From positions 196,262,507-196,326,506 of the forward strand of contig CM060975.1 of NCBI GenBank assembly GCA_030765065.1: a stretch of 64,000 nucleotides of DNA. Reading direction: 5' to 3'. A program made the position numbers and the translations under genes. Below the pieces are notes generated by a model. It saw only the letters and a list, made by a program, of their open reading frames with translations. It was not told the origin of the DNA and did not search any database. Source of the DNA: Deroplatys truncata. Lineage: Eukaryota; Arthropoda; Insecta; Mantodea; Mantidae. Positions 18,670 to 29,075 of this stretch are shown piece by piece (the stretch's first letter is position 1; every line of letters starts with the position of its first letter).

Positions 18670-18780
18670 ATGTCTAATGCTGACTGTGAAAATTTCTTTT
18701 CTTACTACTCAGGAGTTTTGAGTGACTTGGGTTGCAATAAGAAAGCGGGATAATGTTCTCCTTTGCCAGTTAAAAAAAAT
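18670..18780 (+). repeat. Second copy of the hAT 3' coding end
   Basis: A diverged duplicate of about 18060-18178: CTAATGCTGACTGTGAAAAT matches CTAATGTTGACTGCGAACGT, followed by a matching TTTCTTTTCTTACTACTCAGGAG block and the TTTGCCAGTTA end. The intervening DNA is SINE-2. The element therefore carries two versions of its last about 110 coding bases. Confidence 0.7.
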
Positions 18781-19027
18781 AATATGTATTTTCCTTTATG
18801 TTATGAATTCTTCAGTGATAATTGAATGCTAAAAATGCGTGTTTTTTAAGATAAAACTCTACATTGTTCTTCAATAATTTATTTTTATGAAAAAGTACCT
18901 TTAAAATCCCAAAATATAATGATAAAAATGAGTAAAAATGACGCGAAATTCTGAAAAAATAACGCGAAATTCTCCAAAAATAAGACCGATTTCCACCAAA
19001 AAATAAAATGAAAAACACAGGTCCCTA

Positions 19028-19110
19028 CCAATAGGCAATAAGTTCGAAAGGAAAAGGCCGCCGATACGACCAGTGTAGTTAAAGGCAGGGCATAAATGGA
19101 ACTTAAAACA
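19028..19110 (+). mobile_element. SINE-1 copy a, 3' part (resumes after hAT)
   Basis: Begins with the hAT target duplication CCAATAGG, then AAGGCCGCCGATACGACCAG and TAGTTAAAGGCAGGGCATAA, matching the 3' ends of the SINE-1 copies at 28308 and 47411. Confidence 0.82.
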
Positions 19111-20107
19111 CACACGGAAAAAAGAAAAGATGCACTGCTTAATACGGTTTTTGCTAATGCAGATTCACCGTTTTACATTTTGATCAGACACAAAGGTGTG
19201 AAAACGTAGGTGATCTTAAAAACTGGTTTGAATTAAATCCTATTATTTAGTACTTTAGATGTCTATAGATCTTTAACTTTAAACAAATCTAGAAGGATAA
19301 AACGCATTAATATGAATATTCAATTAGTTTTTTCCACTTTTAATTAAAGCCATGTGTATACCTAAAACTCCATAATAATAAATATTTTCCATTAGAAATA
19401 GAAGATGCAGGTTTGGAAAAATATGAAGTAACGAAACGAAACTGAAATTAATTATTTGTATGTTCAACTTCATTTATTTTGTAATGAGTAATACGCAGAA
19501 TGTTCTAAGAAAAGTTTCTTCATTTAGTACAGAATTTAACCTAGTCTTACCTTAATCTGTAGATATGTATGGCAATATGATCTCTCGATGTTTTGTTTTT
19601 TTCAGAAACAGTGCACAACTAATATCAGTTCTGTGGTATCATATGACTTCCTGGAACATTTTTCCTTATGCAGCTATACGATAATAAACCACATATCTAC
19701 AGCACCAAAGAAAATTACGAAAGTATGCGGTTAATTTAAATCCTTGCCGGAAACCACTCTGTTCTATGTATAAACTAAAAACGGATGATTGAAGAAATGC
19801 AACTTGCCGTCTAGTACCACTGTTTAAATTTTCTAACTGTATTAATGTATTATAAACACTATAAAGTATCTCGGAGGTCCAGCTTTCCTCGATAACGCCA
19901 AGTTTTACAGAAGTTTGGGAAATTGTAAACTCGAATTTTCTCCGCTATCAAGTCAAAGTAGTTAATGGTTGTTAAAAATATAAATTATACTTTTATTATT
20001 TCAAAATTGAGCTCGGAATACTTAAATGATTGTTTTAATTAGTAGGTACATATATACATCCGTATTTAAAATGTGTATAATTATATATAGATATTTGGCA
20101 TTAATTT
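19111..20107. other. AT-rich DNA, nothing recognised
   Basis: About 1 kb with no open frame, tRNA-like box or X similarity that I can support. It may be ancestral single-copy DNA. Confidence 0.4.
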
Positions 20108-20160
20108 AAAAAATCCGATGTTTTACATTCACATCACATCCTCTACATACTATCGTTTAT
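20108..20160 (-). repeat. X repeat terminal fragment, inverted
   Basis: AAAATCCGATGTTTTACATT followed by CACATCACATCCTCTACATA matches the reverse complement of the X 3' terminus (as at 57508). It abuts the 5' end of the next, oppositely oriented X copy at 20161. Confidence 0.65.
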
Positions 20161-21085
20161 TACCTTCTTTACTACGTACATAGTAGGTAAATAAGGTATT
20201 GCATCCCACCCAAAAAGTGGATGTCGAGATTTCACATCGTAAATACATGCTTTGAGATCCCTGAATCCAAAAACAGTATTTTTCAGAAAAAGGTCGTGAG
20301 TTTGTGAACAGCGTAACTACAGTCGCTCTCCGTGGTGTAGTGGTTACCATGCTAGCCTCTAGTTCCCGAGGTCACGGGTTCAAACCCAGGGGGCGTAAAA
20401 ATCCTTAGCATTGCTTCCTTCGGAAGGGAAGTAAGGCCGGTGGTCCCGTGTCGTAGGTTTACGGCACGTAAAAGAACCTCAAGCCTGATAAAAACGGCCT
20501 CTGAACAAACTTTCCGGTATTTCGCCCCCAATATAGAATGGGACGCTAAGGACATAAACAAAACTCAATTTAATTTAATTTTAACAGCATAAATCTAAAA
20601 CAAAAAGTCGATAAATGTCAAACTTGATATTTTAGTTCAGTATCTTTCACAGTTAGGACACGAAAATTTTCAAGAAAATCTCATCCCCAAGTACCCTTTA
20701 CATTGAACATTTTTCGTTTTTTTTACTCTCTATCAATTTTGATTAAAATGTCATATATTAAAGATATTTTCATGTATAGGTATCTTGAGGTTTCTGTGAA
20801 TAGCATGTGAAGTCCTCTTCATTCGAAGGAATTGTGAATAATCTTGTAAGTGTAACTGTAAAGTGCTGGCGACATTCAACTGTTTCTCGAGTCTTCACGG
20901 AAAGAGGATATAAGGCCAGCATATAGCGTCCAGTTCTTAAACACTTGACTATCGCTGTTCTCTATGTATCCTAACGTAACGTGTAATGTAGCTATTTCTG
21001 CAAAGGTTTATCTCGATTAAAATGAAGTACACAGCTTTCATGAGAGTAGTTTTATACCCAATCATTTGGTGGAAGGTAACACATC
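20161..21085 (+). repeat. X repeat copy 4, interrupted by SINE-2
   Basis: Starts CCTTCTTTACTACGTACATA and runs to AACACATCAGATTTCTTT. A SINE-2 at about 20318-20580 lies in the GTGAACAGCRTAA block, with AACAGCGTAA on its left and AACAGCATAA on its right, an imperfect 10-bp target duplication. Confidence 0.8.
20318..20580 (+). mobile_element. SINE-2 copy c
   Basis: tRNA-like head CTCCGTGGTGTAGTGGTTAC through CACGGGTTCAAACCC, and a body with CCTTAGCATTGCTTCCTTCG, GTCCCGTGTCGTAGG and ATATAGAATGGGACGCTAAG. It ends in AATTTAATTTAATTTTAA, suggesting a short-repeat tail. It is inserted in X copy 4. Confidence 0.85.
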
Positions 21086-21119
21086 AGATTTCTTTTACAT
21101 AGTGTCGAAAAACTATCCT

Positions 21120-22013
21120 TACGAAAGCTTATTACTTTCTCTACTACATATGATAAGAAGTGGAGAATTGCATTCCACCCAAAAATTCGATATTGAGATT
21201 TCACCGGAAATAAATATTTTGAGGTCCTCTGAATAAAAACAAGCATTTTTAGAAAAAGGTGCGCGTGTGTGTGTGTGTCTGTGAGCAGGATAATTCAAAA
21301 ACGAAAAGTATCGGATAAATAAGCTTGTTATTTAGGTTCAATATCTTTCAAAGATGCGCCAAGAAGAATTTCAAGGAAATCCCCAACCCCAGATTACCCA
21401 TTACATGGAATATTTTTCGACAATTTTGATTTTCTCAAAAATGGCTGTAACGATTTTTATTAAAATACCATATGTTTAAGATAGTTTCATGGCAATGAAA
21501 TGTATATCTTGAATTTTCTGGAAATCTCCCCAAAATCCTCTTCATTCTGAATGAATTGCATAACTGGTAAACCGTAAGAGAGACATTTTACTACACAAAA
21601 AATTTAGATCTCGTTAAAACACAATTTATGTCATACAGAATTTTTGTTGTTGAGTGAACCATTTTCGAGATATTTCTTGTTATTCACTTAAATTTTTCAA
21701 TACTTATTTTCTCAAATGGGAATTCGTTATTCTTTGTTTTGTTTTTGATATGCAAAGAGTATTAATCTGTGGAAAGAGAATGGTGCTGCACCTAGCAACC
21801 AGCTATTAAGGGATATGTATATGCTTAAAGGCTACTGTATTTTCTATATTGCCCTTGTAAATATATATTCCCCTTACATCTACAAGAAACTTAGCAATAA
21901 GATAGTTTCTGCAAATGTTTATCTCGATTAACATGAAGTAGATGGAGAATAAGCGTTTGTAAAAATAGTTTGTACAAGAGTAGAGAAAATCATGTGAGTG
22001 TAACACATCAGCT
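21120..22013 (+). repeat. X repeat copy 5
   Basis: A full-length copy starting TTACTTTCTCTACTACATAT and ending GTGAGTGTAACACATCAG. It follows copy 4 in the same orientation after a spacer of about 35 bp, giving a tandem pair. Confidence 0.82.
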
Positions 22014-22250
22014 TTTTTTTACTGCCTGGATATGCAAAGAGAATGAAATGCTCCACATAGCAACCAGTTCTTGAAAGATTTGTCTATCGTTTAGGCTTAG
22101 ATCTTACCATATTCCGCTTGCAGCTACAAGAAAACAGCAATAGGATAGAGTCTGCAAATGTTTAATTCGATTAACATGAAGTAGATGGAGAATAAACGCA
22201 TGTAAAAAACAGTAGAGTAGAGAAAATCTTGTAAGTGCAACACATCACAT
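22014..22250 (+). repeat. Extra X 3' domain (tandem tail unit)
   Basis: Repeats only the last about 235 bp of the preceding X copy: GGATATGCAAAGAGAATGAA, CTCCACATAGCAACCAGTTC, GAAGTAGATGGAGAATAAAC, GTAGAGAAAATCTTGTAAGT and AACACATCAC. The same duplication is seen at 63806-64000. Confidence 0.75.
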
Positions 22251-22705
22251 TTTTAAACACTGAATGATCCAAAAATAATATTGTATAAATAATAGCATAA
22301 GTGAAATTTTTGTGGGTTTGTTTTCAATAGAAACGACAAAAAAATTGCTTAAGTTAAGTAAATATGGAAAAATTGATAATTTGAGTACCGTATCAGTATC
22401 TTTTGCTAATGTCAGAAAATAATTTATTGCGAAAAATTATTTGACGCGTGTGGCATTTTATATAACTACCAATATTTACATAATTATCTGCATAGCTGCA
22501 GTAAACTTTTTAAGCATTTATAAGATGACCTCCCAATAATGTATTTAAAATTTAAAAAAATGGGTTAAGAATTAAGGAATTTGAAAATTTCATCATAGGC
22601 TTTGACGCAGTATTTTATATCACAACACTAAATGCCAGAATGATTGTAGTATAAATTAACATTATTGTATGACAATGATTTGAGATGTTTGTTAATTATA
22701 AGCAT
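22251..22705. other. AT-rich DNA, nothing recognised
   Basis: No gene or repeat is identified here. Confidence 0.4.
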
Positions 22706-23323
22706 TGTTAGGAAATAAGTTTACACGGCCTCACTGAAACTGACAATAAGAGCGGGCAACAATGAGCGAGGGGGTGAGTTGTTTATTAATTAGAAGAGAC
22801 AAACAAATGACGTCAGAGTAGCGCGCTTTTCTGTAGAAATGGAGGGAATATCTTCCCTAGAGCATATGTGTTCGTAATTTTGATTGGATATAAAAATAGA
22901 CGCTAATGTTGGCGCGTTTTATTAACCAATAGCAGCTCGGTTATAATCTTTAGGCATATTGGGGTGAGGGAGTATAAATTCCGTGCCAGAGACGGGTAAC
23001 GCGTAGTTTGACAGGATAATTCACGAGATAAAAGTCGTTCAGTCCAACAGAATCACACAAAGGTTATACGTCGCAAAGTTTAAGAGAATCGTTCACGCGT
23101 TATACGTCGCGCAATTCTACAGAATCTCTCGCGTTTTAAAGGTTGTTATAAATGTGAAATACGCAAATTAATAACGTGCAGTAAATAAGTGATTATAGTG
23201 ATATTAGAAAATATAACAGTTTCAGTCTGGCGTGTATCATGAGTCAATATGTGAAATTAATTAAAAGTGACGGCAATAAAAGTGTAAAAACAAATTCTTT
23301 TATCACTGTTATCTTTAGTAACA
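22706..23323 (+). promoter_or_regulatory. Promoter-like block, possibly a solo LTR
   Basis: Compact promoter architecture within AT-rich DNA: TGACGTCA at 22808-22815 (a CRE-type site), CCAAT at 22926-22930 and TATAAA at 22973-22978. A leader follows with a degenerate unit of about 35 bp repeated two to three times (TTATACGTCGC at about 23061 and 23100, each followed by AGAATC and a TCACGCG- or TCTCGCG-like end), then AATAAA near 23275. The block begins TGTTA and ends TAACA, as an LTR would, but I find no flanking duplication. It could be a solo LTR of an unidentified element or a host promoter with a first exon. Confidence 0.4.
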
Positions 23324-23373
23324 ACTCCTTTCCGTTTACACACCCTGTTCAAGAGATATGCTCGATTGAGTAG
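23239..23373 (+). CDS. Short ORF downstream of the promoter-like block, doubtful
   Basis: A 44-codon frame beginning MSQYVKLIKSDGNKS and ending at TAG 23371-23373. It is the first ATG frame of note after the TATA-like site. A splice-site-like TTTAG lies at about 23313-23317. There is no family match, so it may be a chance frame or the start of a lost gene. Confidence 0.15.
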   Translation: MSQYVKLIKSDGNKSVKTNSFITVIFSNNSFPFTHPVQEICSIE

Positions 23374-24489
23374 TAATAATAGCTAGCCGGAGGACAAATA
23401 ACCCAAAATTCAAACTATTAATATAATAACAGGCGCCCAGCAATACATAACACGAAGTTACCGCGACAAATTGGCTCCCATACGTTGTGCAGATAAACAT
23501 GAAGCATTTTCCAACTACCAACAAATATTTACTTCAGCTTAAGCATTCGAAGTGTTTATGCCCAAAGCAGAAAGTTCAATCACGTAATTTCTAATTAATA
23601 ATATTAAGTTTTAAAGCAATACATTGCTTCAAACATAACTCAGTAGTTAGTTTCGGAAAGCTCCTAAAATATTTCCCACTGATTTCGTGAATATAGCAGT
23701 TAACCTTATGTCTTATGAAGCAAACAATTTTTAGCATTCTAAGGATACACATAGGTGTAAATTCAGCGAAATTCTTCAAAAAGTAGAATTTTCCATGTTT
23801 GTTTGTAGGTCTATAAGAATGAACCAGCTAGTTTCATAATCTGTATTTGGTGTCTATTAATGATGATTTGAAACAATTTACACGAGTCGCTTTCTGTTTC
23901 TTTTTTTTTTCCTTTTTATGCGCTCGAAATTTTTCACAAAATATAATTTTTGTTCAATTTCCTTCAAATTCTCTAGAGAAACACCCAAAACTCTAAGTAT
24001 TACAATGTTAGGATTGATTTCTCTTTGTTGTTTATCATTGATCGTATTAATTAGAATATTTAATTAACACAAACATTAGTAAAAATATTACTTCTCATTA
24101 AGTTTATAATTTTTTCTCAAAAATTAAAACATAAATAAAAAATCGATTACCAAAATTTTTTCTTGGTATTCCTAGAGGGAAAATAGATATTTAAATCAGA
24201 ATTTTTTTTTTCATTGTATCGGTATCGATCTTCTCTGCCATTACAATAATTAAACAATTAATAATTTGAAAACTACTGGAGATATTGCAACAAATTGTAC
24301 ACGTGCCTATAATTTGTTGTGTTACTTGCGGATTTTTCAAATATATGTTCATAAATATAGAATTTAGAAATTTCACCCATGTGTGACTTAAGGTAAAGTA
24401 AACCAAATAGGTATTAACGTTGAAATACACACTCTGGTTTCTTAAAATGAACGGTTTATAGTGCGAGAAAGATGAAACAGACTTTAAAA
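23374..24489. other. AT-rich DNA, nothing recognised
   Basis: No gene is supported. GGCGCCCAGCAATAC at about 23431 and TTGGCTCCCATACG at about 23470 resemble primer-binding-site-type sequence, which would fit an LTR-element leader downstream of 23323, but the resemblance is weak. Confidence 0.35.
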
Positions 24490-24660
24490 TTTCAATGCCA
24501 CAATCGTGACTGGAACCTCGGATATTCAACTCTCAGTCCCGATGCTCTTACCGCTTGATCTAGCAGGGCGAAGTACCCATACTTGCATTAAATCTTCTCG
24601 TGATACTTCGACGTGAGGAGCCAAAGGTCCGTGGATCGAGTCCCTGCTGTAGTATTGAAT
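24490..24660. mobile_element. Two tRNA-like heads back to back (SINE-5 candidate)
   Basis: The minus strand reads TAGATCAAGCGGTAAGAGCA (A-box-like) and GAGGTTCCAGTCACGATT (B-box-like) in about 24490-24560. The plus strand at 24615-24655 has GGTCCGTGGATCGAGTCCCT followed by TATTGAATTTTTC. The latter ending resembles those at 30450-30490 and 46125-46150. Degenerate SINE heads are more likely than functional tRNAs. Confidence 0.4.
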
Positions 24661-25534
24661 TTTTCAAATCTTATTCATGTTTCTAACTTAGTACTCACAC
24701 AGGTCATGCGTGGAAGAACAGTGATCAAAGCACGGTTTATAGGAGTTTATTTTCTAAACGTATCGTTTGCAGAATCCATATGATTTCATACCGATTTTCA
24801 TTATAGTTACAGCACTAAGCTACCGGTTAGTCGTAACAATAAGCTTAGAAAATAGATCCGATAGTGTAACCATCTATATTTCCAGCTACACACTCAAGAA
24901 GATAATATGCTTTAGCTAAAATTCAATTATACTATTTCACTTAAATTAAATTTGCCATTTTTCTTTCGATCAGCAAAAGAAACAATGTTGAATTTAAGCA
25001 CAATAATTGCTGTATATCGCTAACAATACATTATAGGTAATCCCAGGAGAGATTACGAATTTATGTGAGGAAACTGTAACCTCGAATGGGATTTATTGAG
25101 ACTATTCCATGAATAAAATTCAACACATTATATAAATAATAGTTACTTTCTTAATTCTATTGCTTAAAATCTAATCATCATTGTGTCAGCTGTCACATCA
25201 AGGCATACCTACTTACTTCCAAAAGAATGAACAAACGGAATGCTAACCAGTGGCGTCAACGGTAGGAATGAGAAAACAGTTAATCTCAAAATTAAGATAA
25301 ACGAAAATCAGAACACAATAAAGACACTTTTTTTAAAGAAAATAACTTATTTGGAAACTTTACACTATTTAAAGGTGCAATGATTATAAACACGGTTTTC
25401 AAAGTCTAAAGTTCAAGGAATCTCTGGTTTTCGCAAATGAAAACTGAAGTGGATGGGAACTGAAATGGATGTTGAGGTAGTATGATTTCGTAATTTCTCC
25501 AGAATTCATGAATGGTGCTATTAATATATCTGCA
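24661..25534. other. AT-rich DNA, nothing recognised
   Basis: No coding or repeat assignment is supported. Confidence 0.4.
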
Positions 25535-26033
25535 GATGTGGCCACCCAAAAAATTCGATTCCGAGATTTCACCGGATATACATGTTTTGAGGCACCTTGA
25601 ATAAAAAAAAATTAGAAATCTGCGCTCGCGTGTATGTGTCTGAACAGCAATACACAAAAACAAAAATTCGGATAAATACCAAACTTTGGATTTAGGTTCA
25701 GCGTCTTCAAAAAATGCGACATGAAGATTTTTAAGAGAATCCCCCACCCACTATCCTTTACATGGAATACTTTTAAAAATGTTTTATTTTCATAATATGG
25801 CTCTAACGAGTCTTGTCGATTTTCAGTTGTTTCTCGCATGGAAAGGGTAAGGAATTTTAAGGCCAGCGTATGGCGTTCAGTTCTAAAACATTTGACTATC
25901 GCTATTCCCTTTATATCTATAACGGAAAGGAAATTAAAATGAAGTAGATAGGAAAATAAACTTTCTAAGAATAATTTATATACCCACTAATAAGCGATAG
26001 AGGGTAGAGAAAGTCACATGAATGTAACACAGC
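25535..26033 (+). repeat. X repeat copy 6, internally deleted
   Basis: Begins near CCACCCAAAAAATTCGATTC and contains CACCGGATATACATGTTTTG and TGGAATACTTTTA. At about 25808 it jumps to the 3' domain (TCGATTTTCAGTTGTTTCTC, GTATGGCGTTCAG), ending GTAGAGAAAGTCACATGAAT plus GTAACAC. Roughly 300 bp of the middle are missing. Its 3' domain belongs to the same subfamily as copy 1. Confidence 0.75.
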
Positions 26034-26725
26034 TTTATCCTCCGTATTCCATTCTGAATAATGTTTTGAGGTGGATACGTAGCCTATTAATCACTGCATA
26101 CTGATACCATTATGGTTCAGGAACGAGTTGGCATTTTATCGGGTAAAACCGGATTCCCACAAGCATATTACAAGATAACGGCCGTGATTATCATACACGG
26201 CATATGATTGGAACAGTCGTTAGAGCTGTATCGTTTGGGTTTTATTAAGTCCCTAGCGTTCACGAACATTTCCGGTTCAAGTTGCAATGGCTGGACGTAG
26301 CTCTGCGTCGAGATTAGGCTTGCATATTTCAATAACTGTACCCTTTAAATGATTTATTTTTATCCCATAAATCTTAATTAAAATTTAATTTTCTTTTATT
26401 TAAAATAGGTAGTTTTATTTCTGTAGGCAATAGAAGTTTCTGTTATTTTCTTTTACTTTGATGCTGGGAATGCTCTTATTTCCGCTGTTTCTTTGCTACG
26501 GTGGTGATGCGTTTTAAACAGATTTGCTTCTATTTAGAGATGAGTATAACTATATTATTGCTTTATTTTATAATAATTACTAATATAAATATAATTTATT
26601 AGATTTTATTCATTAAATAGTCTAATAAAATCTCATTCTAATCTTGATTTTCTCTAAACTATCGCACTCTTACTACATCATACTAATTTTAACCAATAAG
26701 ACCCTACGAAACGACGTAAAATTTA
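26034..26725. other. AT-rich DNA, nothing recognised
   Basis: No open frame or known repeat is identified. Confidence 0.4.
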
Positions 26726-27482
26726 AAAAGTCTGATGTATTACACTCACATGACTTTCCCTACTCTTCTACAAACTATTTTTACAACCGCTTATTCTCCA
26801 TCTACTTCATGTTAATCGAGATAAACATTTGCAGACTCTATCTTATTGCTAATTTTCTTGTAGATGTAAGGGGAATATATATTTACAAGGGCAATTTGGA
26901 AATACAGTAGCCTTTAAGCACGTACATATCTCTTAATAGCTGGTTGCTAGGTGCAGCACCATTCCCTTTGCCACAGATTAATACTCTTTGTATATCCAAG
27001 ACAAAAAATGAATAACGAATTCCCATTTGAGAAAATATTGAAAAATTTAAGGGAATAACAAGCAATATCTCGAAAATGGTTCACTCAACAAAAAAAATGT
27101 ATACGACATAAATTTTGTATTTTAACGCAATCTACATTTTTTGTGTAGTAAAATTTTGTCTGTCTCTTATGCTTTACAAGTTATGCTAAAGTCGTTCACA
27201 ATGAAGAATACTTTTGGAGACATTCCCAGAAAATTCAAGATATGCATTTTATTTGTCATGAAAATATCTTAAACATATATCATTTTAATCAAAATCGTTG
27301 TAGCCATTTTTGAGAAAATTAAAATTTTCGAAAAATCTTCCATGTAAAGGGTAATCTGGGGTGGGGGGATTTTCTTGAAAACTTTCGTGTCGCATCTCTG
27401 GAAGATACTGAACCTAAATACCAAGTTTGGTGTTTATCCGAATGTTCGTTTTTGAGTTATGCTGTTCACAGACAGACAGACA

Positions 27483-27516
<34 letters not shown>

Positions 27517-27648
27517 CACGTTTCCAAAAATGCTTTTTTTGGATTCAGGGGTCTCAAAACATGTATTTCCGGTGAAATCTCGATATCGAATTTTCGGTGG
27601 AATGCAATACTTCCCCTACTTACTATACGTAGTAGAGAAGGTAAAAAT
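26726..27648 (-). repeat. X repeat copy 7, inverted, full length
   Basis: The complete family in reverse: from AGTCTGATGTATTACACTCA and CATGACTTTCCCTACTC to CTTACTATACGTAGTAGAGA at its 5' tip. All internal landmarks of copy 3 are present on the minus strand. A CA repeat lies within it at 27483-27513. Confidence 0.83.
27467..27513. repeat. (GACA)n(CA)n microsatellite
   Basis: GACAGACAGACAGACA followed by an uninterrupted CA run, expanded from the GTGTGTGTCTGTGAACAG block of X copy 7. Confidence 0.92.
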
Positions 27649-27932
27649 TAAACTGAGTTTTATTCATGGATGCTCTTTAACTGCTATAGTTCTTAGCGTC
27701 CCATTCTATATTGGACGTGAAAGACCGGAAATTTTACTCAGAGGCCTCTTTATCAGGCTTGAGGGTTTTTTACTGCCGTAAAATCGGCTTTACTTCCCTT
27801 CCGAAGGAAGCCATGTTAAGGATTTTTACGGCTGAAGAAGAAGAGGAAAAAAAAAAAAAATTGCCTTCCGCTGGAATTGAACCAGCGACATCGAGAACCT
27901 GAGGTACCCTTAGACTATGGAGGACGACACGA
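27649..27932 (-). mobile_element. SINE-2 copy d
   Basis: A reverse SINE-2: AACTGAGTTTTATTCATGGA, TTAGCGTCCCATTCTATATT, GGCCTCTTTATCAGGCTTGA, TCCCTTCCGAAGGAAGCCAT, then the complement of a tRNA-like head (GAATTGAACCAGCGACATCG, ACTATGGAGGACGACA). An A-rich insert (27849-27861) sits between body and head. It lies directly beside X copy 7. Confidence 0.82.
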
Positions 27933-28085
27933 AAATATGTGTTTCAACCAATCATGGCTGCTTATTCCACATATTTATCAGCTCCATAACATTTGACTGT
28001 TTTTATTATCTCTCTAGCATCTGTTAATTTGTTTACAATAATCATTTGTTTTCCGCAGAGATATTCACCAAAACAGCACGAAGCT

Positions 28086-28310
28086 GGACCCCATAGCTCA
28101 CTCGGTAAAGCATCTGCCTGCTATGTGAGGGGTCCCGGGTTCGATTCCCGGCTGGGGGATGGAAATTTTTCTTTAGCCAAGATCATTCCCTATCTTCCCC
28201 AGAGTCTGGAAGTATGAATGAGAGTGTGAATGTGTGCGTCTCAAGGCAAGGAAAAGCCGGCGATAAGACCAATGTAGTTAAAGGCAGGGTATAAATGGAA
28301 CTTAAAAAGA
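28086..28310 (+). mobile_element. SINE-1 copy b
   Basis: Head GGACCCCATAGCTCACTCGG to CCCGGGTTCGATTCCCGG with intact A and B boxes, body TTTCTTTAGCCAAGATCATT, 3' end TAGTTAAAGGCAGGGTATAA. Relative to copies a and c, about 60 bp between GTGTGCG and the AAAAGCCGGCGATAAGACC block are deleted. Confidence 0.87.
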
Positions 28311-28639
28311 GTATATGGAAGCTATTCCATTAACTTATTTAGTAAGTTGATTAATATTTCATGTGTGTATTTCTTTTAATCTTTATATAGCTTCTTTTAA
28401 TACTGAGATACTCAATTAAATCCCATTCGAGTTTTGATTCTCTCTAGATAAATCAAAACCTCTAGTGAGATTGTTGATAAAATTAGGAATGTTGAAGTAT
28501 CGACAAAACAACAATATGAAAGCTTCTTACGATACTACTTCAGAAAAAGGCAACATTTTTCAAAATTTCTCTCTTTTTATATTTATTTTGTCTTATTCGA
28601 TACAGATTTCCATCATTGCTCCGGACGCACTTCAGCCTT
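28311..28639. other. AT-rich DNA, nothing recognised
   Basis: No feature beyond short AT-rich open frames without family resemblance. Confidence 0.4.
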
Positions 28640-29075
28640 GGGCTTATTGTGCTGCCTGACTCGTTTTAAAGCCAATTATTATGCCTGCGCCTTCCAAGGA
28701 ATGCAGTTTCATAACAAATATGGTTTCAAATTCTTCTGGTTCTAAAAAAAAATTCCCCCAAAGCAATATATCTTCTGTGAGCTAATTTCTCATAGGGGCA
28801 TATAATGTGCTGGGCTGTTTCAGTTTCTTTCTTGCACAATCTGCAATCTAAAGTTACCCTGAAACACTCCCATCGTGTTAAGATGCTTTTTCACAGGAGC
28901 ATATCCTGTGAGAAATGCAATAATTGTTCTCAGCTGAAGTCTCTTACATTTAAGTAAGCTTTCAGCCCTTTTCTTACATAGTTTTTTATTAAATAGTTTA
29001 CCAGTTTGTTTCCTGGAGTTTCACCATGATTGCGGAAATTATTTGTGCTTTTTCAACTTTTCTTTGAGTTTGGGA
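28640..29075 (-). pseudogene. C-terminal relic of a LINE polymerase
   Basis: The minus strand encodes LRTIIAFLTGYAPVKKHLNT (about 28935-28877), then after a frame change CRLCKKETETAQHIICPYEK and LAHRRYIALGEFF. This is the LTGH...H..CRLC...E...HIL.C pattern found after the RT domain in many non-LTR retrotransposons (Jockey/I/LOA-type C-terminal zinc region). Frameshifts and a 3'-only fragment show an old, 5'-truncated insertion. It is not the I-1 family, whose C-terminus differs. Confidence 0.72.

Larger units (their letters stand above)
15076..19027 (+). mobile_element. hAT-type DNA transposon
   Basis: Starts TAGGGACCTG at 15076 and ends CAGGTCCCTA at 19027, forming a 10-bp perfect inverted repeat. 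Both ends are flanked by the 8-bp direct repeat CCAATAGG (15068-15075, 19028-19035). Short inverted repeats and an 8-bp duplication are hAT hallmarks, and the broken gene inside is a hAT transposase. The insertion target is the body of a SINE-1. The element is 3,952 bp including an X repeat (15935-16777) and SINE-2 material (18224-18635). Confidence 0.94.
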
